NCBI GenBank assembly: GCA_019459285.1
Contig: JAIBEL010000048.1
Span: 62,001 to 126,000, forward strand
Length of the DNA: 64,000 nt
Direction of reading: 5' to 3'
Origin: Rhizobium sp.
Lineage (GTDB): Bacteria > Pseudomonadota > Gammaproteobacteria > Burkholderiales > Thiobacillaceae
Each line of letters begins with the position of its first letter. Within the stretch, counting starts at the first letter, position 1. A program made the position numbers and the translations under genes. The notes beneath the pieces are model-generated. The model ran no database searches, was not told the DNA's origin, and worked only from the letters and a program-made list of their open reading frames with translations. This document shows positions 6,939 to 18,340 of the stretch, piece after piece.

Positions 6939-7252
6939 CAGCCGAAGTGGCAGACGTAGTGATACGGCTCGCCCGCCACCTCGATGTCGAAACTGGAATT
7001 GCCCGGGACCTTGAACGACTGGCCAGCGCCATAGGTTTTCCACTCGCTCTCGCCGGCCAGCTTGATGCGGCAGGCGCCCGCCACCGTCTCCATGATTTCC
7101 GGCGCGCCGGTATTGAAGCTGAGCGTGGACGGCAGGATCACGCCGACCGACTTCTTCGTGCCGTCTGCCAGCGTGATGCTGTGCGACACGCACTTGCCGT
7201 CGAAATAGACGTTGGCCTTGGATACAACCGAGACATTGTCGAACTGGGACAT
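6938..7252 (-). CDS. ppnP: Pyrimidine/purine nucleoside phosphorylase (PpnP/YaiE)
   Basis: A 104-residue single-domain cupin of the PpnP (formerly DUF1255/YaiE) family, which phosphorolyses several nucleosides to base and ribose-1-phosphate. The family patterns are present: [33 protein letters not shown] and [12 protein letters not shown]. The length fits exactly. It lies 2 bases after argG on the same strand and is probably the last gene of the arginine run. Confidence 0.93.
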   Translation of the reverse strand: MSQFDNVSVVSKANVYFDGKCVSHSITLADGTKKSVGVILPSTLSFNTGAPEIMETVAGACRIKLAGESEWKTYGAGQSFKVPGNSSFDIEVAGEPYHYVCHFG

Positions 7253-7254
7253 GC

Positions 7255-8484
<1,230 letters not shown>

Positions 8485-8495
8485 GGTGTGGGTAT

Positions 8496-8735
8496 TCAGT
8501 GGGTGGAACCGGATGTGTTCTTGTCGATGATCTCGACCTGACCGGGGAAGCCGCCGATTTTCAGGATGTCGAGGTTGGTGGCGAGGCTCGCCTTCTCGAT
8601 CTCGATGCCGACCACGCGGCCGTCTTCCGATAGGTTGAGCACGATGCCTTCGTGCGCTTCCCAGGCCTGAGCGGGGTTTTCAGGACTGATCTCGACATAA
8701 AGCGAATCCATGTCCTTGAAGTACGCAATGTTCAT
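8496..8735 (-). CDS. DUF2283 family protein
   Basis: A 79-residue protein with the DUF2283 pattern: [16 protein letters not shown], then [20 protein letters not shown]. The family has no established function; small DUF2283 proteins often occur singly or near toxin-antitoxin genes. Here it sits in the arginine operon, 2 bases after argF and 11 bases before argG, with no toxin partner. The ATG at 8735 was chosen because the domain begins there; the open frame upstream is a shadow of argF. Confidence 0.8.
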   Translation of the reverse strand: MNIAYFKDMDSLYVEISPENPAQAWEAHEGIVLNLSEDGRVVGIEIEKASLATNLDILKIGGFPGQVEIIDKNTSGSTH

Positions 8736-8737
8736 AT

Positions 8738-9655
8738 TCAGCTTTCCACTTTTCCAAGTAAGAGATATTCCATCAGGGCTTTCTGCACGTGCAGGCGATT
8801 CTCCGCCTCGTCCCACACCACCGACTGCGCGCCGTCGATCACCTCGGCGGTGACTTCCTCGCCGCGATGCGCAGGCAGGCAATGCATGAAGAGTGCGGTG
8901 GATTTCGCCACCGCCATCATGTCGGCATCGACCTGCCAATCGGCAAACGCCTTCAGCCGTTCGTCGTTTTCGGCTTCCCAGCCCATGCTGGTCCACACAT
9001 CGGTGGTCACCAGGTCAGCACCGCGGCAGGCGTCCATCGGATCAGCAAAACTTTCGTAATTGTCCGTGCCGTACAGATTGGCGCGCTCGGGCTCGACTTC
9101 ATAACCGGGAGGCGTCGACACATGCACGTTGAAATCGAGCACTTCGGCAGCCTGTAGCCAGGTGTTGCACATGTTGTTGGAGTCGCCGACCCATGCCACC
9201 GTCTTGCCCTGGATCGAACCGCGATGCTCGATGAAGGTAAAGATGTCGGCGAGGATCTGGCACGGATGATATTCGTTGGTCAGTCCGTTGATCACCGGCA
9301 CGCGCGAATGCGCGGCGAAGCGCTCGATGATCTCCTGCTCGAAAGTGCGGATCATCACGATGTCGACCATGCGCGAGATGACCTCGCCTGCGTCCTCCAC
9401 CGGCTCGCCGCGTCCCAACTGGGTGTCGCGCGTGTTGAGGTAGATCGCCGAACCGCCAAGCTGGTGCATGCCGGCCTCGAACGAAAGCCGGGTGCGGGTC
9501 GAGCTTTTCTCGAAGATCATCGCCAGTGTCCGGTCGACCAGCGGGTGATACGGCTGGTAGCGCTTGAAACGCGACTTGATCAGCCGCGCGCGTTCGAACA
9601 GATAGTTCAGTTCGTCGCGCGACAGGTCCTTGAATTGCAGGAAATGTTTCAGCAT
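8738..9655 (-). CDS. argF: Ornithine carbamoyltransferase
   Basis: A 305-residue enzyme that converts ornithine and carbamoyl phosphate to citrulline. The carbamoyl-phosphate loop STRTR, the HPCQ motif and the ornithine-site HCLPAH are all present. The ATG at 9655 shares one base with the argD stop (TGATG), so the two are translationally coupled. The length is typical of the anabolic enzyme. Confidence 0.97.
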   Translation of the reverse strand: MLKHFLQFKDLSRDELNYLFERARLIKSRFKRYQPYHPLVDRTLAMIFEKSSTRTRLSFEAGMHQLGGSAIYLNTRDTQLGRGEPVEDAGEVISRMVDIVMIRTFEQEIIERFAAHSRVPVINGLTNEYHPCQILADIFTFIEHRGSIQGKTVAWVGDSNNMCNTWLQAAEVLDFNVHVSTPPGYEVEPERANLYGTDNYESFADPMDACRGADLVTTDVWTSMGWEAENDERLKAFADWQVDADMMAVAKSTALFMHCLPAHRGEEVTAEVIDGAQSVVWDEAENRLHVQKALMEYLLLGKVES

Positions 9656-10836
9656 CACGCTGCCTGCTGCAGATAGTTTCTGACGATTCCGGACACCGCC
9701 GCGACCAGCGCGTCGACTTCGGCTGCACCGTAGATCAACGGCGGCACCAGACGAATGACCGTGTCGGCGGTGACGTTGATCAGCACGCCGGCGTCGCGCG
9801 CCACCGCCACCAGCTCGCCGCACGGACGATCGAGTTCGAGACCGATCATCATGCCTTCGCCGCGGATGTCGACCACGCCGTGCACGCCGACGAGCGCTGC
9901 GCGCAGGCCACTGCGAATGGCTTCGCCGCGCACGCGTGCGTTGTCGAGCAGCTTCTCCTCTTCAATGGTCTGGAGCGTCGCCAATGCCGCGGCGCAAGCC
10001 AGCGGGTTGCCGCCAAAAGTGGAGCCGTGGCTGCCGGGCGTGAACACCTCGGCCGCTGCACCGCGTGCCAGACACGCACCGATCGGCATGCCCCCGCCCA
10101 GCCCCTTGGCCAGCGCCATCACGTCCGGCATCACGCTGGCATGCTGGAAGCCGAACCAGGTGCCGGTGCGGCCGATGCCGGTCTGGACCTCGTCCAGCAT
10201 CAGCAGCCAGCCGTGCGCGTCACAGATCTTGCGCAATTCGGCGAGATACTCCGACGGCAGCACATTGATGCCGCCTTCGCCCTGCACCGTTTCGATCAGC
10301 ACCGCGACCACGCTCTTGTTGTGTTCGGCGACATGGCGGATCGCTTCCAGATCGTTGAACGGCACCCGTGCGAAGCCGGACAGCAGGGGCTCGAACCCCG
10401 CCTGGATCTTGCGGCTGCCGGTCGCGGTCAATGTCGCCATGGTGCGACCGTGGAAGGCCTTCTCCATCACGATGATGGTCGGCACTTCGATGCCCTTGCC
10501 GTGGCCATACAGGCGCGCCAGCTTGATCGCCGCCTCGTTGGCCTCGCAGCCCGAGTTGCAGAAGAAGGCCTTGTCCATGCCCGACAATGCGCACAGTTTG
10601 TCGGCCAGTTCCTCCTGCCGCAGCACACGGTACAGGTTGGACGAATGGATCAGCGATGCCGCCTGTTCGCTGACGGCTTTCACCAGTTTGGGGTGGCCGT
10701 GCCCCAGCGCGTTCACCGCCACACCGGCGACCGCATCGAGATAGCGTTTGCCGGTTTCGTCCCACAGGTAGGCGCCCTCGCCGCGCACAAAGGCGACGGG
10801 CTGGCGGTTATAGGTATTCATCAAATGTGTTGTCAT
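9655..10836 (-). CDS. argD: Acetylornithine aminotransferase
   Basis: A class III PLP aminotransferase of 393 residues that makes N-acetylornithine in arginine synthesis. The PLP phosphate-loop region FCNSGCEANEAAIKLAR, the aspartate in LDEVQTGIGRTG and the lysine in ALAKGLGGGMPIGA are present. I chose ATG 10836, preceded by GGGGAC. A TTG four codons upstream and an ATG five codons downstream are alternatives. It is the first gene of argD-argF-DUF2283-argG. Confidence 0.96.
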   Translation of the reverse strand: MTTHLMNTYNRQPVAFVRGEGAYLWDETGKRYLDAVAGVAVNALGHGHPKLVKAVSEQAASLIHSSNLYRVLRQEELADKLCALSGMDKAFFCNSGCEANEAAIKLARLYGHGKGIEVPTIIVMEKAFHGRTMATLTATGSRKIQAGFEPLLSGFARVPFNDLEAIRHVAEHNKSVVAVLIETVQGEGGINVLPSEYLAELRKICDAHGWLLMLDEVQTGIGRTGTWFGFQHASVMPDVMALAKGLGGGMPIGACLARGAAAEVFTPGSHGSTFGGNPLACAAALATLQTIEEEKLLDNARVRGEAIRSGLRAALVGVHGVVDIRGEGMMIGLELDRPCGELVAVARDAGVLINVTADTVIRLVPPLIYGAAEVDALVAAVSGIVRNYLQQAA

Positions 10837-10887
10837 GGCAGTCCCCAACCAGGCTGTCCTGAAATAGCCGCGCTACTTGAATGAAAC

Positions 10888-10920
10888 AGCAAAATAGAAA
10901 ACGGCGGCCAAAGCCGCCGT
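10888..10920 (-). terminator. Rho-independent terminator after the PuuD-like gene
   Basis: ACGGCGGC and GCCGCCGT (10901-10908 and 10913-10920) form an 8-bp stem with a 4-base loop. On the minus strand it runs into TTTCTATTTT. It ends the PuuD-like transcript before argD. Confidence 0.85.
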
Positions 10921-10941
10921 GCTTGTCATGCAGCGCCTTGA

Positions 10942-11442
10942 TTATAGGCTGAAAAGCGCCCGGTGAGACCACCCGCCCGCCATGAAGAACAGCATCGGAA
11001 TCGACAGCATGGTATTGGTGCGGGATGCCAGGAAGGCCACTCGGCGCGCCTTGTTCTTCTCGCCGTCGGTCGCCGAAACCATGCCGAGGATTTTCTTCTG
11101 GTTCGGCCAGATCAGCACCCAGACGTTGAACAGCATGATGGTGCCCAGCCACGCACCGATGCCGATCCCGCCCATGCCGTTACGCAGCAGGAAGGCGTCG
11201 ACAAACAGCGGGCCCAGCAGGGCGGCGCCGGCGAGCCAGGTTACGACAGCCGCCCAGCGGAAGAACAGCAGGGCACGCGGCGCAACATGCTTGCTGATGC
11301 CGGCGGCCGTGCCATCGGCGGCGGCATTTTTCAACGCCGCCACCTGGACGAAATTGAAGTAGTACAGCAGGCCGATCCACATCACGCCTGCCATGAAATG
11401 GATCCAGCGGGCCAGGACTGCTACGATATTGATGTTCTCCAT
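10942..11442 (-). CDS. PuuD-like (urate hydroxylase membrane domain) four-helix membrane protein
   Basis: A 166-residue integral membrane protein with about four hydrophobic segments (roughly residues 5-30, 60-82, 95-115 and 140-162). Conserved patterns match the membrane domain of the PuuD/DUF989 family (RWIHFMAGVMWIGLLYYFNF, WPNQKKILG). The stand-alone domain lacks the cytochrome c part of true urate oxidases, so urate oxidation should not be assumed. Two histidines (H15 in WIHF and H46 in SKHV) could be heme ligands. A 31-residue membrane peptide precedes it by 14 bases, and a strong terminator follows. Confidence 0.75.
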   Translation of the reverse strand: MENINIVAVLARWIHFMAGVMWIGLLYYFNFVQVAALKNAAADGTAAGISKHVAPRALLFFRWAAVVTWLAGAALLGPLFVDAFLLRNGMGGIGIGAWLGTIMLFNVWVLIWPNQKKILGMVSATDGEKNKARRVAFLASRTNTMLSIPMLFFMAGGWSHRALFSL

Positions 11443-11456
11443 TGCCTATGCTCCCT

Positions 11457-11552
11457 TTAGCTCAGAAAGTTTCTGGCAAAGACATACAGCACGGCGGTCA
11501 GCACAAAGCCGGCGATGACCGTTCCCCACAGCGAATCGAGCGGATTTTTCAT
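11457..11552 (-). CDS. Small single-pass membrane protein (31 residues)
   Basis: An ATG at 11552 preceded by a near-perfect ribosome-binding site (AGGAGGAG) opens a 31-codon ORF. It holds a short polar N-terminus (MKNPLDSLW), one hydrophobic helix (GTVIAGFVLTAVLYVFA) and the tail RNFLS. The stop lies 14 bases before the PuuD-like gene, whose own site (AAAGGGAG) overlaps this stop. The strong site, the helix and the operon position argue for a real small subunit, perhaps stabilising the PuuD-like protein as CcoQ-type peptides do for oxidases. The homology is unknown. Confidence 0.7.
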   Translation of the reverse strand: MKNPLDSLWGTVIAGFVLTAVLYVFARNFLS

Positions 11553-11703
11553 GATTTTCTCCTCCTGATGAATTGTTGACGGTTTTTGTCAGGTACCTGC
11601 GCCAGTATCTTCAAAATGCCGCAAACGCGCAAGCGAGGCCGCCTCAGCGCCCCTCTCCCTGCATGCTAAAATCCGCCAATTCCTTCCACCGCCCACCCAC
11701 TCC

Positions 11704-11985
11704 ATGGATGACGCCACCGCCAACTCCCCCTTCATCATCCGCGGTCTCACCAGCAAGGGTTCGCGGTTTCGCCCAAGCGACTGGGCCGATCGCCTGGCAG
11801 GCGCCTTCGCTGTCATCGATCCCAACAACCGCACCAACTATTCGCCCTATGTACAGCCCACCACACTGGATGGCATCCGCTGCGTCGTCGTGGATAAAAA
11901 GCTCAAGGCGACCGATCCCAACGCCTACCGGTTTTTGCAGACCTTTGCCGAGAGCAACGAACTGCTCACCGAGAATAACGACTGA
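11704..11985 (+). CDS. DUF3579 family protein
   Basis: A 93-residue protein matching DUF3579, a family of unknown function found mainly in betaproteobacteria: FIIRGLTSKGSRFRPSDWAD, then YVQPTTLDGIRCVVVDKKL. It has no signal peptide or membrane segment. TAAAAT (11667-11672) could be its -10 element. A bidirectional terminator follows. It is convergent with rpsT. Confidence 0.85.
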   Translation: MDDATANSPFIIRGLTSKGSRFRPSDWADRLAGAFAVIDPNNRTNYSPYVQPTTLDGIRCVVVDKKLKATDPNAYRFLQTFAESNELLTENND

Positions 11986-12000
11986 GTGGAATCGGCAATA

Positions 12001-12030
12001 AAAAACGCCGCTGAGTGCGGCGTTTTTTAT
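12001..12030. terminator. Bidirectional rho-independent terminator between DUF3579 and rpsT
   Basis: AACGCCGC (12004-12011) and GCGGCGTT (12017-12024) form an 8-bp stem with a 5-base loop. It is flanked by an A tract on the left and a T tract on the right, so it can end transcripts from both convergent genes. Confidence 0.9.
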
Positions 12031-12066
12031 TTGGTGCGGGTTTTTACCCGCGGGAGCGTCTGACGC

Positions 12067-12330
12067 TCAGGCCATGCTCTTGACCGCCTGCGACAGACGG
12101 CTCTTGTGGCGTGCAGCCTTGTTCTTGTGAACGATCTGCTTGTCGGCGATGCTGTCGATCACGCTCATGGAAGCCTGGAACACCTGCTGCGCAGCGGCCT
12201 TGTCGCCGGCTTCGATGGCTTTACGCACCTTCTTGATCGCGGTGCGGAGTTCGGAACGCTGGCTCATGTTGCTGTCGCGCTGGGCGCTGGCTTGACGTGC
12301 GCGCTTGCGCGCCTGGGCGGAGTTCGCCAT
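12067..12330 (-). CDS. rpsT: 30S ribosomal protein S20
   Basis: An 87-residue, lysine/arginine-rich helical protein ([14 protein letters not shown], then [11 protein letters not shown]) that binds 16S rRNA early in 30S assembly. AGGAGC precedes the ATG. It is divergent from murJ, a common betaproteobacterial layout. Confidence 0.98.
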   Translation of the reverse strand: MANSAQARKRARQASAQRDSNMSQRSELRTAIKKVRKAIEAGDKAAAQQVFQASMSVIDSIADKQIVHKNKAARHKSRLSQAVKSMA

Positions 12331-12423
12331 ATATTTCTGCTCCTGTGAACCCCGCGCCTCGCGCAGGGCGATTAATCTAGTAGGCGCCTCGTCTGAAACG
12401 GGGCTGATTCACCAAAGCCCGCG

Positions 12424-12453
12424 ATTGTACGGGACAACCCGACAAAAAATCAA
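12424..12453 (-). promoter_or_regulatory. Candidate sigma-70 promoter of rpsT
   Basis: On the minus strand TTGATT (12453-12448), an 18-base spacer and TACAAT (12429-12424) give a plausible housekeeping promoter, with about 90 bases of leader before rpsT. It abuts a 17-bp tandem repeat. Confidence 0.5.
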
Positions 12454-12484
12454 GTGCTCAGCGAATGCAAGTGTTCAGCGAATG
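12451..12484. repeat. 17-bp tandem direct repeat upstream of rpsT/murJ
   Basis: CAAGTGCTCAGCGAATG (12451-12467) is followed at once by CAAGTGTTCAGCGAATG (12468-12484), 16 of 17 identical. It lies in the divergent rpsT-murJ region at the upstream edge of the candidate rpsT promoter. It could be an operator or a slippage duplication. Confidence 0.8.
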
Positions 12485-12537
12485 GAGTTGCAGCGCGGCG
12501 CGGCGCCCCGCACAATGCGCGCAAAACCCGGTCCCCC

Positions 12538-14076
12538 ATGAATCTTCTCAAAGCCCTCGCTGCGGTCAGCAGCATGACCCTGCTCTCCCGCATTATGGGA
12601 TTCGTGCGCGATACCATCATCGCCCGCGTCTTCGGCGCCGGGATGCTCACCGACGCCTTCTTCGTCGCCTTCAAGATTCCCAATCTGCTGCGGCGGCTGT
12701 TTGCCGAAGGCGCGTTCTCGCAGGCCTTCGTACCCATCCTCGCCGAATACAAGAGCCGCAAGGGGCATGACGCCACCCATACCCTGGTCAACCAGGTCGG
12801 CACCGCGCTGACGCTGACGCTGGTCGTCGTCGCCCTGCTGGGCATCGTGGGGGCGCCATGGGTGGCCTACGTGTCGGCGCCGGGATTCCGGGCCGATCCG
12901 GAAAAATTCGCGCTGACGGTCACGCTGCTGCGCATCACCTTCCCCTACATCATCTTCATTTCGCTGGTGGCGCTGGCGGCCGGCGTGCTCAACACCTACA
13001 GCAAATTTTCGGTGCCGGCGTTCGCCCCGGTGCTGCTGAACGTGGCCATGATCAGCGCAGCGCTATGGCTGGCCCCCTATTTCGACCCGCCGGTGCTGGC
13101 GCTGGGCTGGGGCGTGGCGCTGGGCGGCGTGCTGCAGCTGGCATGGATGCTGCCGCACATGATGAGAATCGGCATGCTGCCGCGTCCCACGCGGCACATC
13201 AACGACCCCGGCGTACACCGAATCCTGAAGTTGATGGCGCCTGCCACGCTGGGGGTGTCGGTGGCGCAGATCAGTCTGCTCATCAACACCATCTTCGCGT
13301 CCTTCCTCGCCACCGGCAGCGTGTCGTGGCTGTATTACGCCGACCGCCTGATGGAATTCCCTACCGGCATGCTGGGGGTGGCGCTGGGTACTATCCTGCT
13401 GCCCAGCCTGGCCAAGCATTATGCCGACGATTCGCCGGCCGAATATTCCAAGCTGCTCGACTGGGGTCTGCGGCTCACCCTGCTGCTCGCGCTGCCCTCC
13501 GCGGCCGCGCTGGCGGTGCTCGCGGTACCGCTCATCACCACGCTGTTCCGCTATGGTGCGTTCGACGCGCATGACGTCGCCATGACCCAGCACGCGCTGG
13601 TGGCCTACAGCCTCGGGCTGGTCGGGCTGATCCTGGTCAAGGTACTGGCACCCGGGTTTTACGCGCGACAGAACATCCGTACGCCGGTCAAGGTCGCCAT
13701 CTTCACCCTCATCGCCACCCAGCTGATGAACCTCGTCTTCATCGGCCCGCTGGGCCACGCCGGGCTGGCGCTGTCGATCGGGCTGGCTGCCTGTCTCAAT
13801 GCCGGAATGCTGCTGCATCTGCTGAAAAAGCACGGGGTCTACCAGCCGCAACCGGGCTGGACCGCCTACTTCCTGCGCGTGCTGCTGGCAGTGTCGCTGA
13901 TGGCCGCCATGCTCTACTACGCCATGGGCGAGGAACAGTGGTGGCTGGCTGCCCGTTCCTACGAACGGCTGCTCCGGCTGTCGCTGCTGGTCGGCGGCGG
14001 CATCGCGCTGTATTTCGCCGCGCTCGGCCTGATGGGTTTCCGCCCGCGCCAGTTCGTCCGGCGCGCCGCGGAATAA
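12538..14076 (+). CDS. murJ: Lipid II flippase MurJ
   Basis: A 512-residue MOP-superfamily membrane protein that moves lipid II across the inner membrane for peptidoglycan synthesis. The N-terminus carries the MurJ signature ([19 protein letters not shown] and [20 protein letters not shown]). About 13-14 hydrophobic segments follow, with conserved acidic and basic residues ([20 protein letters not shown]). ATG 12538 begins the conserved region; no good Shine-Dalgarno is visible. Confidence 0.96.
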   Translation: MNLLKALAAVSSMTLLSRIMGFVRDTIIARVFGAGMLTDAFFVAFKIPNLLRRLFAEGAFSQAFVPILAEYKSRKGHDATHTLVNQVGTALTLTLVVVALLGIVGAPWVAYVSAPGFRADPEKFALTVTLLRITFPYIIFISLVALAAGVLNTYSKFSVPAFAPVLLNVAMISAALWLAPYFDPPVLALGWGVALGGVLQLAWMLPHMMRIGMLPRPTRHINDPGVHRILKLMAPATLGVSVAQISLLINTIFASFLATGSVSWLYYADRLMEFPTGMLGVALGTILLPSLAKHYADDSPAEYSKLLDWGLRLTLLLALPSAAALAVLAVPLITTLFRYGAFDAHDVAMTQHALVAYSLGLVGLILVKVLAPGFYARQNIRTPVKVAIFTLIATQLMNLVFIGPLGHAGLALSIGLAACLNAGMLLHLLKKHGVYQPQPGWTAYFLRVLLAVSLMAAMLYYAMGEEQWWLAARSYERLLRLSLLVGGGIALYFAALGLMGFRPRQFVRRAAE

Positions 14077-14122
14077 GGGTTCGAATCGGCTAGAATAAGC
14101 GCTTTTCGGCGCCTCGCCCGCA

Positions 14123-15052
14123 ATGCGCATCACCCACGGTTTTCGTCCACTCGGCACGCCCCACGCGGTCACCATCGGCAACTTCGACGGCCTGCACCTC
14201 GGGCACCAGGCCATGCTCGCCCGCTTGCAGGACGTGGCGCGGGTGCGCGGCCTGCCGAGTTGCGTTCTGAGCTTCGAGCCGCATCCGCGCGAATTCTTCG
14301 CGCCCGAGCAGGCGCCCGCGCGTCTGTCGAGCCTGCGCGAAAAGGCCGAATGCCTGCAACGGATGGGAATCGACCGCTTCCACATATTCCGCTTCGACCG
14401 CGCGTTTTCTTCACTGACCGCCGAGGCCTTCATCGAACAGGTGCTGGGGCGCACGTTGCAGGCGCATTACGTCCTGGTGGGCGACGATTTTCGGTACGGC
14501 GCCAAACGCGCCGGTGACTTTGCCCTGTTGAAGAAAGCGGGTGAGGCGCTCGGCTTCGATGCCGAATCTCTGCCTACGGTGGAAGTAACCGGCGAGCGCG
14601 CCTCGTCGACCGCGGTGCGCGCGGCGCTCGCCGCCGGCGAGCTTGAGCATGCCGCACGCCTGCTCGGCCGGCCATACAGCATCTCGGGCCGCGTGGTGCA
14701 CGGCGACAAGCTGGGGCGCGACATCGGCTTTCCCACCGCCAACATCCAGCTCAAGCACAACCGTCCGCCGCTAATGGGGATTTTCGCGGTCGAACTCTAC
14801 GGTCTCAACGGTGCGCCGTTGCCCGGCGTGGCGAGCCTGGGCAAACGCCCCACCGTCAAGGGCGCCGACGCCGTGCCCGTGCTCGAAGTGCATCTGTTCG
14901 ATTTCGACGCCGACATCTACGGCCGCCGCGTGCGCGTGGATTTTCTGCACAAGCTGCGCGACGAAGAAAAATATCCCGACCTCGACAGCCTCGTTGCGCA
15001 GATCCGCCGCGACGTCGACAACGCCAAACACTTCCTGGCCAAGCTTAAATAA
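14123..15052 (+). CDS. ribF: Bifunctional riboflavin kinase/FAD synthetase
   Basis: A 309-residue enzyme that makes FMN and then FAD. The N-terminal adenylyltransferase has [11 protein letters not shown] (about 18-28) and the nucleotide-site region RASSTAVR. The C-terminal flavokinase has [11 protein letters not shown] and the closing [17 protein letters not shown]. It follows murJ by 46 bases and precedes ileS by 11 bases. Confidence 0.97.
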   Translation: MRITHGFRPLGTPHAVTIGNFDGLHLGHQAMLARLQDVARVRGLPSCVLSFEPHPREFFAPEQAPARLSSLREKAECLQRMGIDRFHIFRFDRAFSSLTAEAFIEQVLGRTLQAHYVLVGDDFRYGAKRAGDFALLKKAGEALGFDAESLPTVEVTGERASSTAVRAALAAGELEHAARLLGRPYSISGRVVHGDKLGRDIGFPTANIQLKHNRPPLMGIFAVELYGLNGAPLPGVASLGKRPTVKGADAVPVLEVHLFDFDADIYGRRVRVDFLHKLRDEEKYPDLDSLVAQIRRDVDNAKHFLAKLK

Positions 15053-15063
15053 ACCCAGACGCC

Positions 15064-17850
15064 ATGCCTGATTACAAAAACACGCTCAACCTGCCCGACA
15101 CCCCCTTCCCGATGCGCGGCGACCTCGCCAAGCGCGAACCCGGCTGGGTCAAAAGCTGGCAGGAGAAAAAGCGCTACGAAGCCATCCGCAGGGCGGCGGC
15201 CGGTCGGCCGAAATTCATCCTGCACGATGGCCCGCCCTACGCCAACGGCGACATCCACATCGGCCACGCGGTGAACAAGATACTCAAAGACATCATCGTC
15301 AAGGCCAAGACTTTGAGCGGCTTCGATGCGCCCTACGTGCCGGGCTGGGACTGCCACGGCCTGCCGATCGAACTGCAGGTCGAGAAGGCCCACGGCAAGG
15401 ACATACCCCCGTCGAAGTTCCGCGAACTGTGCCGCGCCTACGCCGCCGAACAGATCGAACGCCAGAAGGCTGACTTCATCCGCCTCGGCGTTCTGGGCGA
15501 CTGGGATCATCCCTACCGCACGATGGATTTCCAGTTCGAGGCCGATACCCTGCGCGTGCTGGGGCAGATCCAGCAGGCGGGTTACCTTTATCAGGGCGCG
15601 AAACCCGTGCACTGGTGCGTCGACTGCGGCTCGGCCCTGGCCGAGGCCGAGGTCGAGTACGAGGACAAGACGTCGCCGGCGATCGACGTCGGTTTTGCCG
15701 TGGCCGACCCCGCCGATCTCGCGCGCCGTTTCGACATTGCGTCGATCGCCGAACCGGTCCGGATCGTCATCTGGACCACCACGCCGTGGACGCTGCCGGC
15801 CAACCAGGCGGTCGCGCTGCACCCCGATTTTCAGTACGTGCTGGTGCGCACGGCCAAGGGTCTGCTGATCCTGGCCGACAGCCTGCGCGAAGCCGCGCTG
15901 ACGCGCTACGGCCTGGCTGACGGTGCCGAAGTCATCGCGCACACCACCGGCCAGGCGCTTGAGGGCGTGCTGCTGTGGCATCCGTTCCAGGAACGCCAGG
16001 TACCGGTGATCGTCGGCGACCACGTCACCGCCGATGCCGGTACCGGCGCCGTGCACACCGCGCCCGGCCATGGCCTCGACGACTACGTGGTGGGCAGCCG
16101 CTACGGCTTGAAGGTCGACAACCCGGTGGGCGACGATGGACGTTTCTACGCCAGCGTGCCGCTGGTCGGCGGCATGAGCATCTGGCAGGCGAATCCGCTC
16201 ATCGTCGAGACGCTCGAGGCCAGCGGCAACCTGCTGGCGCACGAGAAATTGCTGCACAGCTACCCGCATTGCTGGCGCCACAAGACGCCGATCATCTTCC
16301 GCGCGACGCGGCAGTGGTTCATCGGCATGGATGCTGGTGGGCAGGGAGCAGGGAGCGGAGAGCGGAGCAGCCTGCGCGACACGGCGATGGCCGCGGTCGA
16401 TGCGACGCAGTTCTTCCCGGCCTGGGGCCGCGCGCGGCTGGAGGCGATGATCCGGAACCGGCCCGACTGGTGCGTCTCGCGCCAGCGCAACTGGGGCGTG
16501 CCGATGCCCTTCTTCACCCATAAGGAAACCGGCGAACTGCACCCGCGTACCCTGGAACTGCTGGAGGTTGTGGCCAAGCGCGTGGAGGAAAAAGGCATCG
16601 AAGCCTGGTTCGCGCTCGATCCGGCCGAACTGCTGGGCGACGACGCCGCATACTACGACAAGACTGGCCACACGCTCGACGTCTGGTTCGATTCCGGCGT
16701 CACCCATGCCTGCGTGCTGAAGCGCCGTCCCGAACTCGCGTATCCCGCCGATCTCTATCTGGAAGGCTCGGACCAGCATCGCGGCTGGTTCCAGTCGAGC
16801 CTGCTCACCGGCTGCGCCACCGACGGCCGCGCGCCCTATCAGGCCCTGCTCACCCACGGTTTCGTGGTCGACGGCAAGGGCCACAAGATGAGCAAGTCGA
16901 AGGGCAACGTCGTCGCCCCGCAAAAAGTGATGGATCAATACGGTGCCGACATCCTGCGGCTGTGGGTAGCGACCACCGACTATTCCGGCGAGCTCACCAT
17001 CTCGGACGAGATCCTCAAGCGCGTGGTGGAAGGCTATCGGCGCATTCGCAACACGCTGAAATTCCTGCTCGCCAATCTGTCGGACTTCGATCCGCAGGCG
17101 CACGCGCTGCCGGTGACGGACTGGCTGGAGATCGACCGCTACGCGCTGGCGCTGACCCGACAATTACAGGGCGAACTACAGACGCATTACGACGCCTACG
17201 AGTTCCACTTCATCGTGCAGAAGCTGCAGTCCTTCTGCTCCGAAGACCTCGGCGGTTTCTACCTCGACATCCTCAAGGACCGGCTCTACACCAGCGGCGC
17301 CGACAGCCGTGCGCGTCGCGCCGCGCAGAACGCGCTGTATCACCTGACGCAGGCGCTGGCCCGCTGGATGGCGCCGATCCTGTCGTTCACCGGCGAAGAA
17401 GTGTGGACGCAACTTGCAGGCGAGGACGACTCGGTATTCCTGCATACCTGGCACGACCTGCCGGCACAGGCCGGCGAAGCCGACCTGCTCGAGCGCTGGA
17501 CCCGCATCCGCGCGACGCGCGCCGACGTGCAGAAGGAACTCGAAACGGTGCGCGTTGCCGGCGGCATCGGCTCCTCGCTGCAGGCCGAGGTCACGCTGCA
17601 TGCCAGCCCCGCCACCCAGGCCCTGCTGGCGCCGCTGGGCGACGACCTGCGCTTCGTCCTGATCACCTCACAGGCACGCCTGGTGGCCGCCGCCACCGAT
17701 CGCATCGAGGTCACCCCGAGTGCCGCGAAGAAATGCGAGCGCTGCTGGCATTACCGCGACGACGTCGATGCAGACCCCGGACATCCTGGCCTGTGCGGAC
17801 GCTGCGTCAGCAATCTGGCCGGCAGTGGCGAGGTGCGCGGCCATGCGTGA
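15064..17850 (+). CDS. ileS: Isoleucyl-tRNA synthetase
   Basis: A 928-residue class Ia synthetase. It carries HIGHA (near residue 69), the editing-domain patterns ([13 protein letters not shown]), KMSKSKGN and a C-terminal zinc finger (CERCWHY ... CGRCVSNL), all as expected for the bacterial type. Near residue 420 a Gly/Ser/Arg-rich stretch ([13 protein letters not shown]) encoded by purine-rich DNA replaces the shorter linker common at this point. The frame is kept and the surrounding motifs are intact, so the enzyme should be active. The lspA start overlaps its stop. Confidence 0.97.
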   Translation: MPDYKNTLNLPDTPFPMRGDLAKREPGWVKSWQEKKRYEAIRRAAAGRPKFILHDGPPYANGDIHIGHAVNKILKDIIVKAKTLSGFDAPYVPGWDCHGLPIELQVEKAHGKDIPPSKFRELCRAYAAEQIERQKADFIRLGVLGDWDHPYRTMDFQFEADTLRVLGQIQQAGYLYQGAKPVHWCVDCGSALAEAEVEYEDKTSPAIDVGFAVADPADLARRFDIASIAEPVRIVIWTTTPWTLPANQAVALHPDFQYVLVRTAKGLLILADSLREAALTRYGLADGAEVIAHTTGQALEGVLLWHPFQERQVPVIVGDHVTADAGTGAVHTAPGHGLDDYVVGSRYGLKVDNPVGDDGRFYASVPLVGGMSIWQANPLIVETLEASGNLLAHEKLLHSYPHCWRHKTPIIFRATRQWFIGMDAGGQGAGSGERSSLRDTAMAAVDATQFFPAWGRARLEAMIRNRPDWCVSRQRNWGVPMPFFTHKETGELHPRTLELLEVVAKRVEEKGIEAWFALDPAELLGDDAAYYDKTGHTLDVWFDSGVTHACVLKRRPELAYPADLYLEGSDQHRGWFQSSLLTGCATDGRAPYQALLTHGFVVDGKGHKMSKSKGNVVAPQKVMDQYGADILRLWVATTDYSGELTISDEILKRVVEGYRRIRNTLKFLLANLSDFDPQAHALPVTDWLEIDRYALALTRQLQGELQTHYDAYEFHFIVQKLQSFCSEDLGGFYLDILKDRLYTSGADSRARRAAQNALYHLTQALARWMAPILSFTGEEVWTQLAGEDDSVFLHTWHDLPAQAGEADLLERWTRIRATRADVQKELETVRVAGGIGSSLQAEVTLHASPATQALLAPLGDDLRFVLITSQARLVAAATDRIEVTPSAAKKCERCWHYRDDVDADPGHPGLCGRCVSNLAGSGEVRGHA

Positions 17851-18340
17851 TCTGCTGAATCCGTCCATGCGCAAATGGCTGGGCATCGCCCTGGCAGTGA
17901 TCGTGCTCGACCACCTGACGAAGTTCTGGGTATCGTCCGCGCTCGATTATCAGGAGGCTATCCCTGTGCTGCCGTTTTTTTCGCTGGTACTGGTGCACAA
18001 CACCGGCGCGGCATTCAGCTTTCTGGCTGACGCAGGCGGCTGGCAGCGCTGGTTCTTCATTACGGTCGGTATCGTCGCGACCGTGGTCATCGTGCGCCTG
18101 CTGAAGCGCCACGCCCATGACGCGCATCTGGCATTCGCGCTGGCGCTGGTGCTCGGCGGGGCGCTCGGCAACGTGATCGACCGTGTGGTACTCGGCCATG
18201 TGGTGGACTTCCTGTATTTCCACTACAAGAGCTTCGCCTGGCCGGCGTTCAACGTGGCGGATTCCGCCATCACCGTCGGCGCCGCGCTGCTGATCTGGGA
18301 CAGCCTGCGCGGCAAGCAGGCCTCGGCCAGCAAGCCATGA
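17843..18340 (+). CDS. lspA: Lipoprotein signal peptidase (signal peptidase II)
   Basis: A 165-residue inner-membrane aspartyl protease that cleaves lipoprotein signal peptides after lipidation. It has four hydrophobic segments. The catalytic aspartates are D113 (GNVIDRV) and D140 (FNVADSAI). The ATG at 17843 lies 5 bases before the ileS stop, so translation is coupled. Confidence 0.96.
   Translation: MRDLLNPSMRKWLGIALAVIVLDHLTKFWVSSALDYQEAIPVLPFFSLVLVHNTGAAFSFLADAGGWQRWFFITVGIVATVVIVRLLKRHAHDAHLAFALALVLGGALGNVIDRVVLGHVVDFLYFHYKSFAWPAFNVADSAITVGAALLIWDSLRGKQASASKP

Noticed and set aside
13063-14454. 463-codon open frame antisense to murJ and ribF
   Set aside because: It is a shadow frame with a low-complexity Gln/Arg/His-rich translation, opposite two well-recognised genes.
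14917-17163. 748-codon open frame on the minus strand opposite ribF/ileS
   Set aside because: It is a high-GC antisense shadow of ileS. It has no recognisable motif, while the plus strand carries the HIGHA and KMSKS signatures of IleS.
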